The notes: generated by a model not told the origin, from the letters alone. 64,000 nucleotides of DNA from Planotetraspora sp. A-T 1434 (GCF_025420585.1 NZ_JAOEGB010000005.1:186001-250000), one strand, 5' to 3'. Positions 16,678-25,769 are shown, counted from the stretch's first letter. Program-made: numbers and translations.

Positions 16678-17991
16678 ATGCCCGACCGGTCACATAGAGA
16701 GACATCGTTCACAAATGTGAACACCAATCATCGGACCTTTGAGGCTCGACTGGCGGAGTTCCGGGAGCAGCGCTTCGGTCTGTTCATCCATTGGGGTCTC
16801 TACGCGCTCGCGGCCCGCCACGAGTGGGTCAAGCAGCGTGAGCGCCTCACCGACGGGCGATACCGGGTGTACTTCGAGCGGTTCGCGCCCGACCTGTTCG
16901 ACCCGGACGCGTGGGCGGAGGCGGCCAAGGGCGCGGGCATGCGCTACATGGTGCTCACCACCAAGCACCACGACGGGTTCTGCCTGTGGGACTCGGCGCT
17001 CACGGACTACTGCGTGACCGGCACGCCGTACGGCAAGGACCTGGTGGGGCCGATCGTCGGCGCGTTCCGGGCGAAAGGCCTGGGCGTGGGCTTCTACCAC
17101 TCGCTGATCGACTGGCACCACCCGGACTTCCCCGTCGACGGGCTGCATCCGGCCTACACCGAGGGCGTCTCCAACGAGGGCCGCGACATCAGTAAATACG
17201 CGGATTATCTGCACGGACAGGTGGAGGAGCTGCTCACGCGCTACGGCCCCATCGACACGATGTGGTTTGACTTCTCCTATTCGGCGCGGCGGCGCGGCGG
17301 CGAGCTCACACCCGGCGGCAAGGGCAGGGCCGACTGGCGCTCCGAAGAGCTGGTCGAGCTGGTGCGCAGGCTGCAGCCGGGCGCGCTGATCAACGACCGG
17401 CTGGAGGTGCCCGGCGACTTCGTCACCCCGGAGCAGTATCAGCCCACCGGTCCCGTGGCGGAGGTCTGGGAGGCCTGCCAGACCCTCAACGGAAGCTGGG
17501 GCTACGACCGGGACAACCTCGACTGGAAGCCGGTCGACCTGCTCGTCCGCATGCTCGTCGACACCGTCTCCAAGGACGGCAACCTGCTGCTCAACGTCGG
17601 ACCAAACGGGCGCGGCGAGTTCGAACCCCGGGCGCTGGCGACGCTCCGGGGCATCGGGGAGTGGATGCGGCTGCACGGCCGCTCCATCTACGGGGCGGGG
17701 CCCAGCGCGTATCAGGCCCCGCCCGACTGCCGCTACACACAAGCCGGCGACCGGCTGTACGTGCACCTGTTCAGCTGGCCGTACCGGCACCTGCACCTGC
17801 CCGGGCTGGCCGGGCGGGTGCGATACGCGCAGCTGCTCAACGACGCCTCCGAGATCCGCACGCTGATCCCCGACCCTTCCGTGGACAGCGGCCACACCCG
17901 GCTTTCGGCGCTTCCGGACGGCACGCTCACCCTCCAGCTCCCGGTGCGGCGCCCAGATGTGGCGGTGCCGGTCATAGAGCTCTTCCTGTGA
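16678..17991 (+). CDS. GH29 alpha-L-fucosidase
   Basis: A 437-residue GH29 enzyme releasing L-fucose from fucosides. The family hallmarks are present: RFGLFIHWGLYA (33-44), VLTTKHHDGFCLWDS (92-106), and DTMWFDFSY with the nucleophile Asp198. The C-terminal beta domain is short. No signal peptide is visible, so it should act on imported oligosaccharides. It heads an apparent operon with the sugar-binding lipoprotein (14-bp gap), two permeases and sugar oxidoreductases. The ATG follows the -10 box by 6 bases, suggesting a leaderless transcript starting at the ATG. Confidence 0.93.
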   Translation: MPDRSHRETSFTNVNTNHRTFEARLAEFREQRFGLFIHWGLYALAARHEWVKQRERLTDGRYRVYFERFAPDLFDPDAWAEAAKGAGMRYMVLTTKHHDGFCLWDSALTDYCVTGTPYGKDLVGPIVGAFRAKGLGVGFYHSLIDWHHPDFPVDGLHPAYTEGVSNEGRDISKYADYLHGQVEELLTRYGPIDTMWFDFSYSARRRGGELTPGGKGRADWRSEELVELVRRLQPGALINDRLEVPGDFVTPEQYQPTGPVAEVWEACQTLNGSWGYDRDNLDWKPVDLLVRMLVDTVSKDGNLLLNVGPNGRGEFEPRALATLRGIGEWMRLHGRSIYGAGPSAYQAPPDCRYTQAGDRLYVHLFSWPYRHLHLPGLAGRVRYAQLLNDASEIRTLIPDPSVDSGHTRLSALPDGTLTLQLPVRRPDVAVPVIELFL

Positions 17992-18005
17992 AAGGGCCAC
18001 TCCCC

Positions 18006-19469
18006 ATGGACAGAAATCTCCCGGACCTGAATCGGCTGCAGTTGAACCGCCGCCGCATGCTGGCTCTCGCGGTGGCCGCCGCGGCGGTGCCCGTGCTGGG
18101 CGCCTGCGCCGGAGACACGCGGAAGCAGAAGCAGGCGGCCGCCCCGGTCAAGTCGGGCGTGCCGACGCTGGACCCGAACCGCCCCGGCAACGAGACCTGG
18201 CCGTTCGAGGAGGCCGAGGCGCTCAACAACTCGCTGACCTGGCCGAAGACCGACGTGGCCGACCCCGCCTCGAAGGTTTCCATCACGGTCGCGATGACGT
18301 CCGACGTCATCGCCGAGGTGCGGAACACCCAGTTCGACTTCTTCTTCAAGAAGCGGCACCCCAACATCGAGGTCAAACGCGAGATCTCGCCGTCGATCGA
18401 CGACTTCCTCACCAAATACATGGCGCAGGCGGCGGGCGGCGTGCTGCCCGACGTCATGTACAACCACTACTCCTGGACGCAGAACTTCATCGCCAACAAC
18501 GTGCTGCACCCGCTGGACGACTACGTCTCCAAGACGCCGTCGTTCGACATGGACGACCTGCCTGTGAAGGCCCTCGGCTACTTCCAGCGCGACGGCAAGC
18601 TCTACGGCCTGCCGACCGACATGGCGCCCAAACTTCTGTTCTTCAACGGGGACCTGTTCGACAAGGCCGGGATCAAGCATCCGGACGAGAGCTGGACCGT
18701 CGAGAAGATGATGGACACGGCGAGGAAGCTGACGAGCGGGTCGGGCGCCGAGAAGGTCTACGGGTTCTCGCCGATGCCCATCCCCGCGCCCGATCTGTCG
18801 CCCCTGTTCCTCATGCCGTACGGTGGCCGGTTCCTCAACGCCGACGAGTCGGCCGTCCTCATCACCGAGCCGGCGGCGGCCAAGGCCATGGGCATGTGGC
18901 TCGACCTGCTGCTCAAGGACAAGGCCGTGCCGAGCCTGGCCGAGCTGCAGCTCCTGGAGAAGGTCGAGCCGTTCAAGACGGGCCACGCGGCCATGCACAT
19001 CAACGGCGCCTGGCTGATGACCGAGCTGTCCAAGCAGAAGGCGTTCAAGTGGGGCGCCACCCACGTGCCGAAGGGCCCCGCGGGACGGTTCACCCCGGCC
19101 GTCGGCAGCGCCCTGGTGATGCCGGCCTCGTCGCAGAACAAGGACGCCGCCTGGATCTACATGCACGAGTTCCTGTCCTCGACCGGGCAGCAGTTCCGCA
19201 GGATCAGCGCGCCCGCCCGGCAGTCGGCCTGGGAGCCCAACGCCGAGGCCCTCGGCATCCCGCAGGACGTCGCCAAGCTGGTCAAGGAGGTGCTGGCCGA
19301 CTACGCCTCCACCGACGGCGTGATGAAGCTGCCCGCCAACAAGAAGGTCGTCAACACGGCCAAGCCGATTTGGGAGCGGGCCATGCTCGGCAAGACCGAC
19401 CTCGAGTCCGCGCTCCGCGAGATCGCCGACAAGGTCACGCCGCTGCTCGCCGAGAACAAGATCGCCTGA
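18006..19469 (+). CDS. ABC sugar transporter substrate-binding lipoprotein
   Basis: A 487-residue extracellular solute-binding protein of family 1. The N-terminus has a twin-arginine-like RRR (15-17), a hydrophobic stretch, and the lipobox VLGAC with Cys34 as the lipidation site. The mature part has typical family runs such as LPDVMYNHYSW, DGKLYGLPTDMAPKLLFFN and MHINGAWLM. It should deliver a fucosylated or galacto-oligosaccharide to the two permeases that follow directly. No ATPase gene is nearby, as is usual for actinomycete CUT1 systems that share the MsiK ATPase. Confidence 0.92.
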   Translation: MDRNLPDLNRLQLNRRRMLALAVAAAAVPVLGACAGDTRKQKQAAAPVKSGVPTLDPNRPGNETWPFEEAEALNNSLTWPKTDVADPASKVSITVAMTSDVIAEVRNTQFDFFFKKRHPNIEVKREISPSIDDFLTKYMAQAAGGVLPDVMYNHYSWTQNFIANNVLHPLDDYVSKTPSFDMDDLPVKALGYFQRDGKLYGLPTDMAPKLLFFNGDLFDKAGIKHPDESWTVEKMMDTARKLTSGSGAEKVYGFSPMPIPAPDLSPLFLMPYGGRFLNADESAVLITEPAAAKAMGMWLDLLLKDKAVPSLAELQLLEKVEPFKTGHAAMHINGAWLMTELSKQKAFKWGATHVPKGPAGRFTPAVGSALVMPASSQNKDAAWIYMHEFLSSTGQQFRRISAPARQSAWEPNAEALGIPQDVAKLVKEVLADYASTDGVMKLPANKKVVNTAKPIWERAMLGKTDLESALREIADKVTPLLAENKIA

Positions 19470-20380
19470 TGACCGCGCTCACCCTCCCGCGGCGGGGCCA
19501 CACGACGCTGGCCCGCCGCGAGGCGCGGCGATTCTACGGGTTCGTGTCGCCCTGGCTGATCGGGTTCGTCCTGTTCAGCGCCGGGCCGATCGTCGCCGCA
19601 ATAGTGATCAGCTTCATGGACTGGAACCTGCTCAGGAGCCCGGAGTGGGTCGGCCTCGCGAACTACCGGCGGATGTTCGGCGACCCCGAGTTCTGGGAGT
19701 CCATCGGGAACACCTTCCAGTACGGCGTGGGGTCCGTCGCGCTCGGCGTCACGTTCACGTTCCTGCTGGCGTTGCTGCTCAACCAGCCGCTGCGCTTCCA
19801 GGGCCTGTTCCGCACGGTGATGTACCTTCCGTCGGTCGTGTCGGGCCTGGCGACCGCGCTGCTGTGGCTGAACATCCTGCACCCGGACTACGGCCTGATC
19901 AACAAGCTGCTGGCCATGGCCGGCATCGAGGGCCCCGGCTGGCTGGCCTCGCAGGAGTGGGCCATCCCGGCGCTGGTCCTGATGAGCGTGTGGGGCGCCG
20001 GCAACACCATGGTCATCTACCTGGCCGGGCTGCAGGGCATCCCCAAGACGCTCTACGAGGCCGCCGAGATCGACGGCGCGGGCTGGTGGCGCCGGTTCTG
20101 GAGCGTCACGGTGCCCATGATGTCGCCGGTCATCTTCTTCAACGTGGTGACCGGGTTCATCGCGAGCCTCCAGGGCTACGTGCTCATCCTCGTCATGACC
20201 GAGGGCGGCCCCGGCAACGCCACGATGGTGCTCGGGCTCTACATCTACCGGAACGCGTTCGTCTACTTCGACATGGGCTACGCGGCCACCCTGTCCTGGG
20301 CGATGTTCGCCATCGTCATCGCCGTAACGCTTGTCCAGTTCCGCCTGGCCAGGCACTGGGTCCACTACGAGTTCAAATGA
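19469..20380 (+). CDS. ABC sugar permease (MalF type)
   Basis: A 303-residue CUT1 permease with about six membrane helices, starting with FYGFVSPWLIGFVLFSAGP. The cytoplasmic EAA loop is seen as EAAEIDGAGWWRRFWSVTVPMMSP (about 197-220). The start overlaps the binding-protein stop (TGATG), so translation is coupled. It pairs with the next gene to form the membrane channel. Confidence 0.94.
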   Translation: MTALTLPRRGHTTLARREARRFYGFVSPWLIGFVLFSAGPIVAAIVISFMDWNLLRSPEWVGLANYRRMFGDPEFWESIGNTFQYGVGSVALGVTFTFLLALLLNQPLRFQGLFRTVMYLPSVVSGLATALLWLNILHPDYGLINKLLAMAGIEGPGWLASQEWAIPALVLMSVWGAGNTMVIYLAGLQGIPKTLYEAAEIDGAGWWRRFWSVTVPMMSPVIFFNVVTGFIASLQGYVLILVMTEGGPGNATMVLGLYIYRNAFVYFDMGYAATLSWAMFAIVIAVTLVQFRLARHWVHYEFK

Positions 20381-20391
20381 GAGGGACCACC

Positions 20392-21300
20392 ATGGCCGTC
20401 GAGGCGGCCGACGCCGTGACCGCCGGGTCCGGACCGCGGCGCGCGGCCCCGACCCGGGAGCAGGCCCGGCGGATCAGGAGGATCCGCCGCTCGGGCGCCT
20501 ACGTGCTCCTGGTCATCAGCACGGCGATCTTCGTGCTGCCCTTCCTGTGGATGGTCACGACCTCGCTCAAGTCGGACGAGGACAACCTGGCGTTTCCGCC
20601 GCAGTTCATCCCCGACTCCTTCCACTTCGAGAACTACGCGCGCGGCTGGTCGGGGTCGCTGCCGTTCACCACCTTCCTGGTGAACACCGTCCTGATCACC
20701 GCGCTGTCGATGCTGGGTAACCTGGTCTCGTGCGTCCTCCCCGCCTACGCCTTCGCCAGGATGCGGGCGAGGTGGGCGGGCGTGCTGTTCGCGGCCATGC
20801 TCGCCACCATGATGATCCCCCGCGAGATCACGCTGGTGCCGAAGTTCATCCTGTTCTCCAAGCTCGGCTGGGTGAACACGTACCTGCCGCTCATCGTGCC
20901 GGAGTTCTTCGGCGTGGCGCTCTACATCTTCCTGCTGCGCCAGTTCTTCACCACGATCCCGCAGGAGCTCATCGACGCGGCCCGCATCGACGGAGCCTCC
21001 GAGCTGCGCATCCTCTGGACGGTCATGCTGCCGCTGTCCAAACCGGCGATCGCGGCCATCTGCCTGTTCTCGTTCGTCAGCAACTGGAACCAGTACCTGG
21101 AGCCCGTCATCTACATCCGCTCGACGGAGAAGTTCACCCTTCCCCTCGGGCTCGGCATGTTCTCCGGCCAGTACGCCACCCAGTACAACCAGATGATGGC
21201 GGTCGCGCTGCTCTCGATGCTGCCCATTCTGGTGCTGTTCTTCATCGCGCAGAAGACCTTCATCCGCGGCGTCACGCTGACCGGGATCGCGGGACGTTGA
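20392..21300 (+). CDS. ABC sugar permease (MalG type)
   Basis: A 302-residue CUT1 permease, MalG-like: first helix YVLLVISTAIFVLPFLWMV, the loop SLKSDEDNLAFPPQFIP after it, and the EAA-type loop DAARIDGASELRILWTVMLP in the middle. An ATG at 20377 overlaps the previous stop (ATGA), but 20392 is preferred because GAGGGA lies 6 bases before it. It is the last transporter gene; sugar oxidoreductases follow 76 bp downstream. Confidence 0.93.
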   Translation: MAVEAADAVTAGSGPRRAAPTREQARRIRRIRRSGAYVLLVISTAIFVLPFLWMVTTSLKSDEDNLAFPPQFIPDSFHFENYARGWSGSLPFTTFLVNTVLITALSMLGNLVSCVLPAYAFARMRARWAGVLFAAMLATMMIPREITLVPKFILFSKLGWVNTYLPLIVPEFFGVALYIFLLRQFFTTIPQELIDAARIDGASELRILWTVMLPLSKPAIAAICLFSFVSNWNQYLEPVIYIRSTEKFTLPLGLGMFSGQYATQYNQMMAVALLSMLPILVLFFIAQKTFIRGVTLTGIAGR

Positions 21301-21376
21301 TTTCCGACGACTGGAACCCCGAAGGAGGGATGGCATTCCTCCTCGCTGTCGTACGGCGAGGCGTCCTGCCGACAAC

Positions 21377-22360
21377 ATGGTGAACTACGAACGCCAGCCG
21401 TACAGAAGGACTGGCCGCAGCGGCCTGAAACTCCCCGCGGTCTCCCTCGGCCTCTGGCACAACTTCGGAGACGAGCACCCCCTCGACGGCCAGCGGGCCA
21501 TCCTGCGGAAGGCCCTCGACCTCGGCATCACCCATTTCGACATCGCCGACCGCTACGGGCCGCCGATCGGCGCCGCCGAACGCAACTTCGGCACGCTGTT
21601 CCGCGATCTCGGCCTGCGCCGCGAGGAGATCGTGGTCTCCACGAAGAGCTCCAACCCCGTGTGGGACGGTCCGTACGGCAGCGGCAACTCCCGCAAGCAC
21701 GTGCTCGCGGCGTTCGACCGGTCGCTCGGGCGGCTGGGGCTCGACCACGTCGACATCTTCTACATGCACCGCGACGACGACTCCACGCCGCTGGAGGAGA
21801 CGGCGGCCGCCCTGGATCACATCGTCAGGTCCGGCCGGGCGCTGTACGCCGGCGTGTCGAACTACCGCCCCGACCGCACGGCCGAGGCCGCCCGGGCGCT
21901 GCGCGAGCTGGGCACCCCGCTTGTGGTCCACCAGCCGGCCTATTCGCTGCTGAACCGCCGCATCGAGGACGAGCTGCTCGGCGTGCTGGAGAGGGAGGGC
22001 ATGGGCTGCGTCGTCTACTCGCCGCTGGCCCAGGGCATGCTGACCGACCGTTACCTCGACGGCATCCCGGAGGGGTCCCGGGCCAGCGCCGGCCGTTTCC
22101 TGACGCCCGACCGGATCACCCCGGAGGTGCTCGGCTTCGTCCGCGCGCTCGGCGAGATCGCGTCCGGGCGCGGCCAGAGCGTCGCCCAGCTCGCGCTCGC
22201 TTGGGCGCTGCGCGACCACCGGATCACGTCCGTGCTGGTCGGCGCGAGCAGGCCCGAGCAACTCGAGGCCAATGTCGCGGCCGTCGACCGGCTCGACTTC
22301 ACCGACGACGAGCTGGCCGCCATAGAGAAGGCGGCCAAGGAAGCAGGGGTCAATGCGTAG
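21377..22360 (+). CDS. Aldo/keto reductase (YghZ/Kv-beta-like)
   Basis: A 327-residue AKR with all tetrad residues: Asp and Tyr in ITHFDIADRYGPPIGAAE, Lys in VVSTKSSN and His in VDIFYMHRDDD. The NADPH-binding tail is SVLVGASRPEQLEANV. It resembles the L-glyceraldehyde-3-phosphate reductase (YghZ) and Kv-beta group. It lies directly after the transporter genes and its end overlaps the cupin gene by 8 bp, so it should act in catabolism of the imported sugar. Confidence 0.9.
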   Translation: MVNYERQPYRRTGRSGLKLPAVSLGLWHNFGDEHPLDGQRAILRKALDLGITHFDIADRYGPPIGAAERNFGTLFRDLGLRREEIVVSTKSSNPVWDGPYGSGNSRKHVLAAFDRSLGRLGLDHVDIFYMHRDDDSTPLEETAAALDHIVRSGRALYAGVSNYRPDRTAEAARALRELGTPLVVHQPAYSLLNRRIEDELLGVLEREGMGCVVYSPLAQGMLTDRYLDGIPEGSRASAGRFLTPDRITPEVLGFVRALGEIASGRGQSVAQLALAWALRDHRITSVLVGASRPEQLEANVAAVDRLDFTDDELAAIEKAAKEAGVNA

Positions 22361-22667
22361 ACGCACGCTGGCGGCGTTCGGCTCGGGTGTGGGGCTGCCT
22401 GGCTACCGTGTGGAAGGGGGCGGCGTCTCGACGCTCGTGCCCGGCGAGGTGAGCCACGACGAGGGGCCGCACACCCATCCGGATCCGGAGATCTTCCTCA
22501 TCCTGTCCGGCTCGGGGCGGGTCCACATCGACGGCACGGCCGAGGACTTCTCGGCGGGTGACGTGCTCATCGTCGAGGCGGGGGAGGACCACCACCTCGA
22601 AGCCGTCTCCGAGGTCGTCACGACCTGGCTGCATCTGGAGCCCGTCGACGGCGTGGGTGCCGAATGA
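22353..22667 (+). CDS. Small cupin protein
   Basis: A 104-residue one-domain cupin: motif 1 HTHPDPEIFLILSGSG (about 42-57), motif 2 AGDVLIVEAGEDHHLE (about 68-83). Its start lies inside the preceding aldo/keto reductase and its end overlaps the next gene (ATGA), so the three are translationally coupled. The role may be sugar isomerisation or mutarotation, or sensing. No DNA-binding domain is present. Confidence 0.85.
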   Translation: MRRRTLAAFGSGVGLPGYRVEGGGVSTLVPGEVSHDEGPHTHPDPEIFLILSGSGRVHIDGTAEDFSAGDVLIVEAGEDHHLEAVSEVVTTWLHLEPVDGVGAE

Positions 22668-23581
22668 CGGAGCCAGTGAAGGAGCCGCTGAAGCTGTCCG
22701 AGGTGGGGCTGGGCGGCGGGCCTCTCGGCAACTATCTCCGGCCCATCTCCGACGCCCAGGCGGAGGCCGTCGTCCAGACCGCCTGGGAGGAGGGGATCCG
22801 GTACTTCGACACCGCGCCCTTCTACGGGGTCGGCCTGGCCGAGCAGCGGATGGGACGGGTGCTCCGCGGCGTGCCCAGGGACGACTACGTGCTGTCCACC
22901 AAGGTCGGCCGGCTCGTCCGGCCCGGCCCCGGAGCCCCGCCCATCTTCGCCGTCTCCAACGACCGGCACGTCGAGTGGGACTTCAGCAGGGACGGGGTGC
23001 TGCGCAGCGTCTCGGAGTCGCTCGACCGCCTCGGCGTGGACCGGATCGACATCCTGTTCATCCACGACCCCGACCACCACTGGCGGCAGGCGATCGACTC
23101 CGCGTTCCCGGCGCTCGCCGCACTGCGTGATCAGGGGGTGGTGCGGGCCATCGGGGTCGGCATGAACCAGTCGCGGATGCTCGTCGACTTCGTGAAACAC
23201 GCCGACCCGGACGTCCTGCTGGCCGCCAACCAGGCCACCCTGCTGCGCCGGTCCGCCTTCGACGAGCTGCTGCCGCTCTGCTGGGAGCGCGGCATCACGG
23301 TGGTAGCCGGAGCGCTGTTCCACCGCGGCGAGCTGGCCGCGCCCGGCCCCGGCGCCTCGGAGGAGGTGCGGCGGATCGCCGCGCTGTGCGACCGTTACGG
23401 CGTGCCCATAGCCGCGGCGGCCATGCGTTTCCCCCTCCGCCATCCGGCCGTACGGTCCATCCTGCTGGGGGCGCACGAACCCGCCCAGGTGCGCGCCAAC
23501 CTCGAGGCGTTCCGCCATCCGATCCCCGAGGAGCTGTGGGCCGAGCTCGACGCGCTCGACGTGGAGGCGGCCGCCACCTGA
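22664..23581 (+). CDS. Aldo/keto reductase, L-fucose / D-threo-aldose dehydrogenase-like
   Basis: A 305-residue AKR with GLGGGPLGN, the Asp/Tyr motif IRYFDTAPFYGVGLAEQRMG, Lys in VLSTKVGRLV and His in DILFIHDPDH, and the tail RSILLGAHEPAQVRANLEAF. The STKVGR and FIHDPD versions are those of the D-threo-aldose 1-dehydrogenase (L-fucose dehydrogenase) and pyridoxal dehydrogenase group. Given the fucosidase in the same locus, oxidation of L-fucose to the lactone is the likely reaction (inference). No lactonase or fuconate dehydratase is in the window. Confidence 0.85.
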   Translation: MTEPVKEPLKLSEVGLGGGPLGNYLRPISDAQAEAVVQTAWEEGIRYFDTAPFYGVGLAEQRMGRVLRGVPRDDYVLSTKVGRLVRPGPGAPPIFAVSNDRHVEWDFSRDGVLRSVSESLDRLGVDRIDILFIHDPDHHWRQAIDSAFPALAALRDQGVVRAIGVGMNQSRMLVDFVKHADPDVLLAANQATLLRRSAFDELLPLCWERGITVVAGALFHRGELAAPGPGASEEVRRIAALCDRYGVPIAAAAMRFPLRHPAVRSILLGAHEPAQVRANLEAFRHPIPEELWAELDALDVEAAAT

Positions 23582-23658
23582 CGACGTGGTCTCGGGGGCC
23601 GACCCGCGCTCCCGCCGCCTTTGGTGAGGGGGCGGGCATGGATGGTGTGATTGATGCG

Positions 23659-23688
23659 CGTGCGTGTCGGCAGAGCCTGACACGCACG
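23659..23688. terminator. Inverted repeat between convergent genes
   Basis: CGTGCGTGTC (23659-23668) pairs perfectly with GACACGCACG (23679-23688) around a 10-nt loop. It sits between the ends of the convergent reductase and esterase genes, so it could terminate both. There is no long T run. Confidence 0.55.
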
Positions 23689-23694
23689 TGCCTG

Positions 23695-24852
23695 TCAACC
23701 CAGCCTGACGGCCTGCTTGAGGAAGACGACGCCGTCGATCATGTCGAGCTGGGCCGGGTCCAGCGGGAAATAGCGGAAATCGTGGGAGATGCGCGGGGCG
23801 GGCCTCGTGATGGCCTCGGCCAGGCGGCGGGCGTCGATGAGAGAGTGGTCCCACGGGAGCGTGGACAGGACTCCCTCGACGGTGTCCGGGGGCGGGGTGT
23901 TGTCGCCGGCCGTGCCGAGGGCCGAGGCCAGGAAGGCGTACCGGTCGCCCAGGTGCGCTTGGGTGATCGCCCCGGCGCTCCACCACTCCAGCAACTGGTC
24001 GCCGAGCGGCATGAAGCTCTTGTTCCGCTGCAGGTGGAGGTTGTGGGCGAAGACCAGGGCCGGGCCGCGCTCGGCGACGGCACGCAGGTTGGCGGCCATC
24101 ATCGCGTCCCGCAGGCCCGACAGCCTGGCTATCCGGGCCGGGGACGTGTCGGCCATCCAGTGGTGGTAGCGGAGCAGGCCGGTGGCGGTGCGCCCGTACA
24201 GCGCCGCCCTCTGTCTGTCCTCCGCGCTCAGCCGCGGCGTCTGCGTGTCAAGCAGCGCCATCAGGTCGTCGGCGATCAGTCGCAGCCGCTGGGCGTCGGC
24301 GGACTGGCCGATCGACTGGGACGGGTCCATGACCGTGGCTTCGTTCGTCCACCGGTCGTCCGGGCCGAGCAGCGTGTCGAGGGTTTCCCTGGTACAGGGC
24401 AGCGGACCGTCGAGGAGGGCGTAGAGGGCGGTGAGCGCCTGGCGCGGGCTCGCGGCCCAATACTCCAGCGGCCCGTCGAAGCCGTAGAACCGGAGCTTTT
24501 CGCCATGCTCCTCGTTGTACTCCCGCATCCAGCGCACGAGCTCGCGGTTGGCCGGTGACGCGCCGAAGCCGTGGCTGAAGCCGCGTTCCATGACGTCATC
24601 GAGCGTGTCCGCGCCCGTCGTGATGTAGTCGTCGACCACGAGGCCCATGAGACAGTCGCTCTCGATGGCGAACGACCGGTAGCCCTCGTGCTCGACCAGA
24701 TGCCGGAAGATCTCGTTGCGCAACTCGCCCAGCTCTTCCACGAAGTGCCTGGCCTCGCCCAGGCCGAGCAGCAGGGGCTTGGCGGGAAGCGACTGGAGGA
24801 ACGCCGAGACGCCCGCACCATCGAGCGGCCGGGCCGTGTCCTTGATATCCAT
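23695..24852 (-). CDS. Erythromycin esterase family protein
   Basis: A 385-residue Ere/EreA-like protein. It shows LGLGEARHFVEE (about 30-41, with the catalytic-type Glu and His), FAIESDCLMGL, YNEEHGEKLRFYGFDGP, and VFAHNLHLQRN with the second His pair. Family members open the lactone of 14-membered macrolides, but many genomic copies have no proven antibiotic substrate. It diverges from a TioE-family MerR regulator across a palindrome that touches its start codon, suggesting that the regulator controls it. No mobile-element gene is adjacent. Confidence 0.88.
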   Translation of the reverse strand: MDIKDTARPLDGAGVSAFLQSLPAKPLLLGLGEARHFVEELGELRNEIFRHLVEHEGYRSFAIESDCLMGLVVDDYITTGADTLDDVMERGFSHGFGASPANRELVRWMREYNEEHGEKLRFYGFDGPLEYWAASPRQALTALYALLDGPLPCTRETLDTLLGPDDRWTNEATVMDPSQSIGQSADAQRLRLIADDLMALLDTQTPRLSAEDRQRAALYGRTATGLLRYHHWMADTSPARIARLSGLRDAMMAANLRAVAERGPALVFAHNLHLQRNKSFMPLGDQLLEWWSAGAITQAHLGDRYAFLASALGTAGDNTPPPDTVEGVLSTLPWDHSLIDARRLAEAITRPAPRISHDFRYFPLDPAQLDMIDGVVFLKQAVRLG

Positions 24853-24873
24853 ACCTTCAACGGTATCGTTGAA
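24851..24873. promoter_or_regulatory. Candidate operator between the esterase and TioE-type regulator genes
   Basis: Two overlapping dyads: ATACC-N6-GGTAT (24851-24866) and TTCAAC-N6-GTTGAA (24856-24873). The element abuts the esterase start codon and lies about 70 bp before the regulator start. The long, spaced, symmetrical form suits a MerR-type dimer site. Binding is inferred. Confidence 0.6.
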
Positions 24874-24943
24874 CCAACGCTGTAGACTTTTACCTAGATA
24901 TCCCCGCTCTCATCGCGATGGACCCTCAATCGGTGATGCATCC

Positions 24944-25627
24944 TTGAGGCCAGTGGACCTGGCGCGCGAGCACGGCCTGTCCACCCAGGCGATCAGGAAC
25001 TACGAGGACGCCGGCATCCTGCCCGCCGCCGAACGCACCGTCCACGGCTATCGCACCTATACGCCGCTGCACGCGCAAGCCCTGCGCGCGTTCCTCGCCC
25101 TCGTGCCCGGGCACGGTCACCAGACGGCCACGTCGATCATGCAGGCGGTCAACCGGGGTGCCACCGAGGACGCGCTGCGGCTCATCGACGAGAGCCACGG
25201 CCAACTCCTCGACGACCGCCGCACCCTCCAGGCCGTCGAAGCCGCGCTCCGCGATCTGGCGCCCGTGCCGCAGGAGCGCGGCGACACGTTCATCGGCCCC
25301 CTGGCCAGGAGGCTCGGCATCCGCCCTGCCACCTTGCGCAAATGGGAGAACGCCGGGCTGGTCCGGCCGCGCCGTGATCCGCAGACGGGCTACCGGATCT
25401 ACAGCGCGGCCGACGTACGGGACGTCCGGCTGGCCCACCAGCTCAGGCGGGGCGGCTACCTGCTGGAGCAGATCGCCCCGCTGATCGCTCAGGTCCGCTC
25501 CGCCGGAGGCGTCGCCCCGCTGGAGTCGACCCTGCGCGACTGGCAGGCCCGCCTGTCCGCCCGGGGCCGCGCCATGCTCAAGGGCGCCGCCGACCTGGAC
25601 GCCTACCTCCGCGCCCGCGAACCCTGA
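24944..25627 (+). CDS. TioE-family (MerR-type) transcriptional regulator with two HTH regions
   Basis: A 227-residue regulator. The N-terminal MerR-type HTH reads LRPVDLAREHGLSTQAIRNY then EDAGILPAAER (1-31), and a second MerR-like segment follows at about 118-160 (LARRLGIRPATLRKWENAGL, YRIYSAADVRDVRLAHQLRR). Paired MerR domains are a feature of the TioE family. The TTG at 24944 is chosen since MRPVDLAREHGLS is the family N-terminus; GTG at 24953 is the alternative. It is divergent from the esterase gene and likely regulates it and itself. Confidence 0.85.
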   Translation: MRPVDLAREHGLSTQAIRNYEDAGILPAAERTVHGYRTYTPLHAQALRAFLALVPGHGHQTATSIMQAVNRGATEDALRLIDESHGQLLDDRRTLQAVEAALRDLAPVPQERGDTFIGPLARRLGIRPATLRKWENAGLVRPRRDPQTGYRIYSAADVRDVRLAHQLRRGGYLLEQIAPLIAQVRSAGGVAPLESTLRDWQARLSARGRAMLKGAADLDAYLRAREP

Positions 25628-25769
25628 GGCCCTGCAGCCTGGCGCGTCGGCGTGGATAGAGCGGTACCGCGACCGCTGGACCGACCGGTTTGACGACCGG
25701 TTGAAATCAGGAATTCAAAAAGATCCACCGCAGGCGGTAAGGACCTGAGGTTCGAGTATAAGTAGGTGA

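Noticed and set aside
25645-25745. Possible ArsR-type C-terminal remnant (WIERYRDRWTDRFDDRL)
   Set aside because: Only about 20 suggestive residues without a helix-turn-helix; too little to call.
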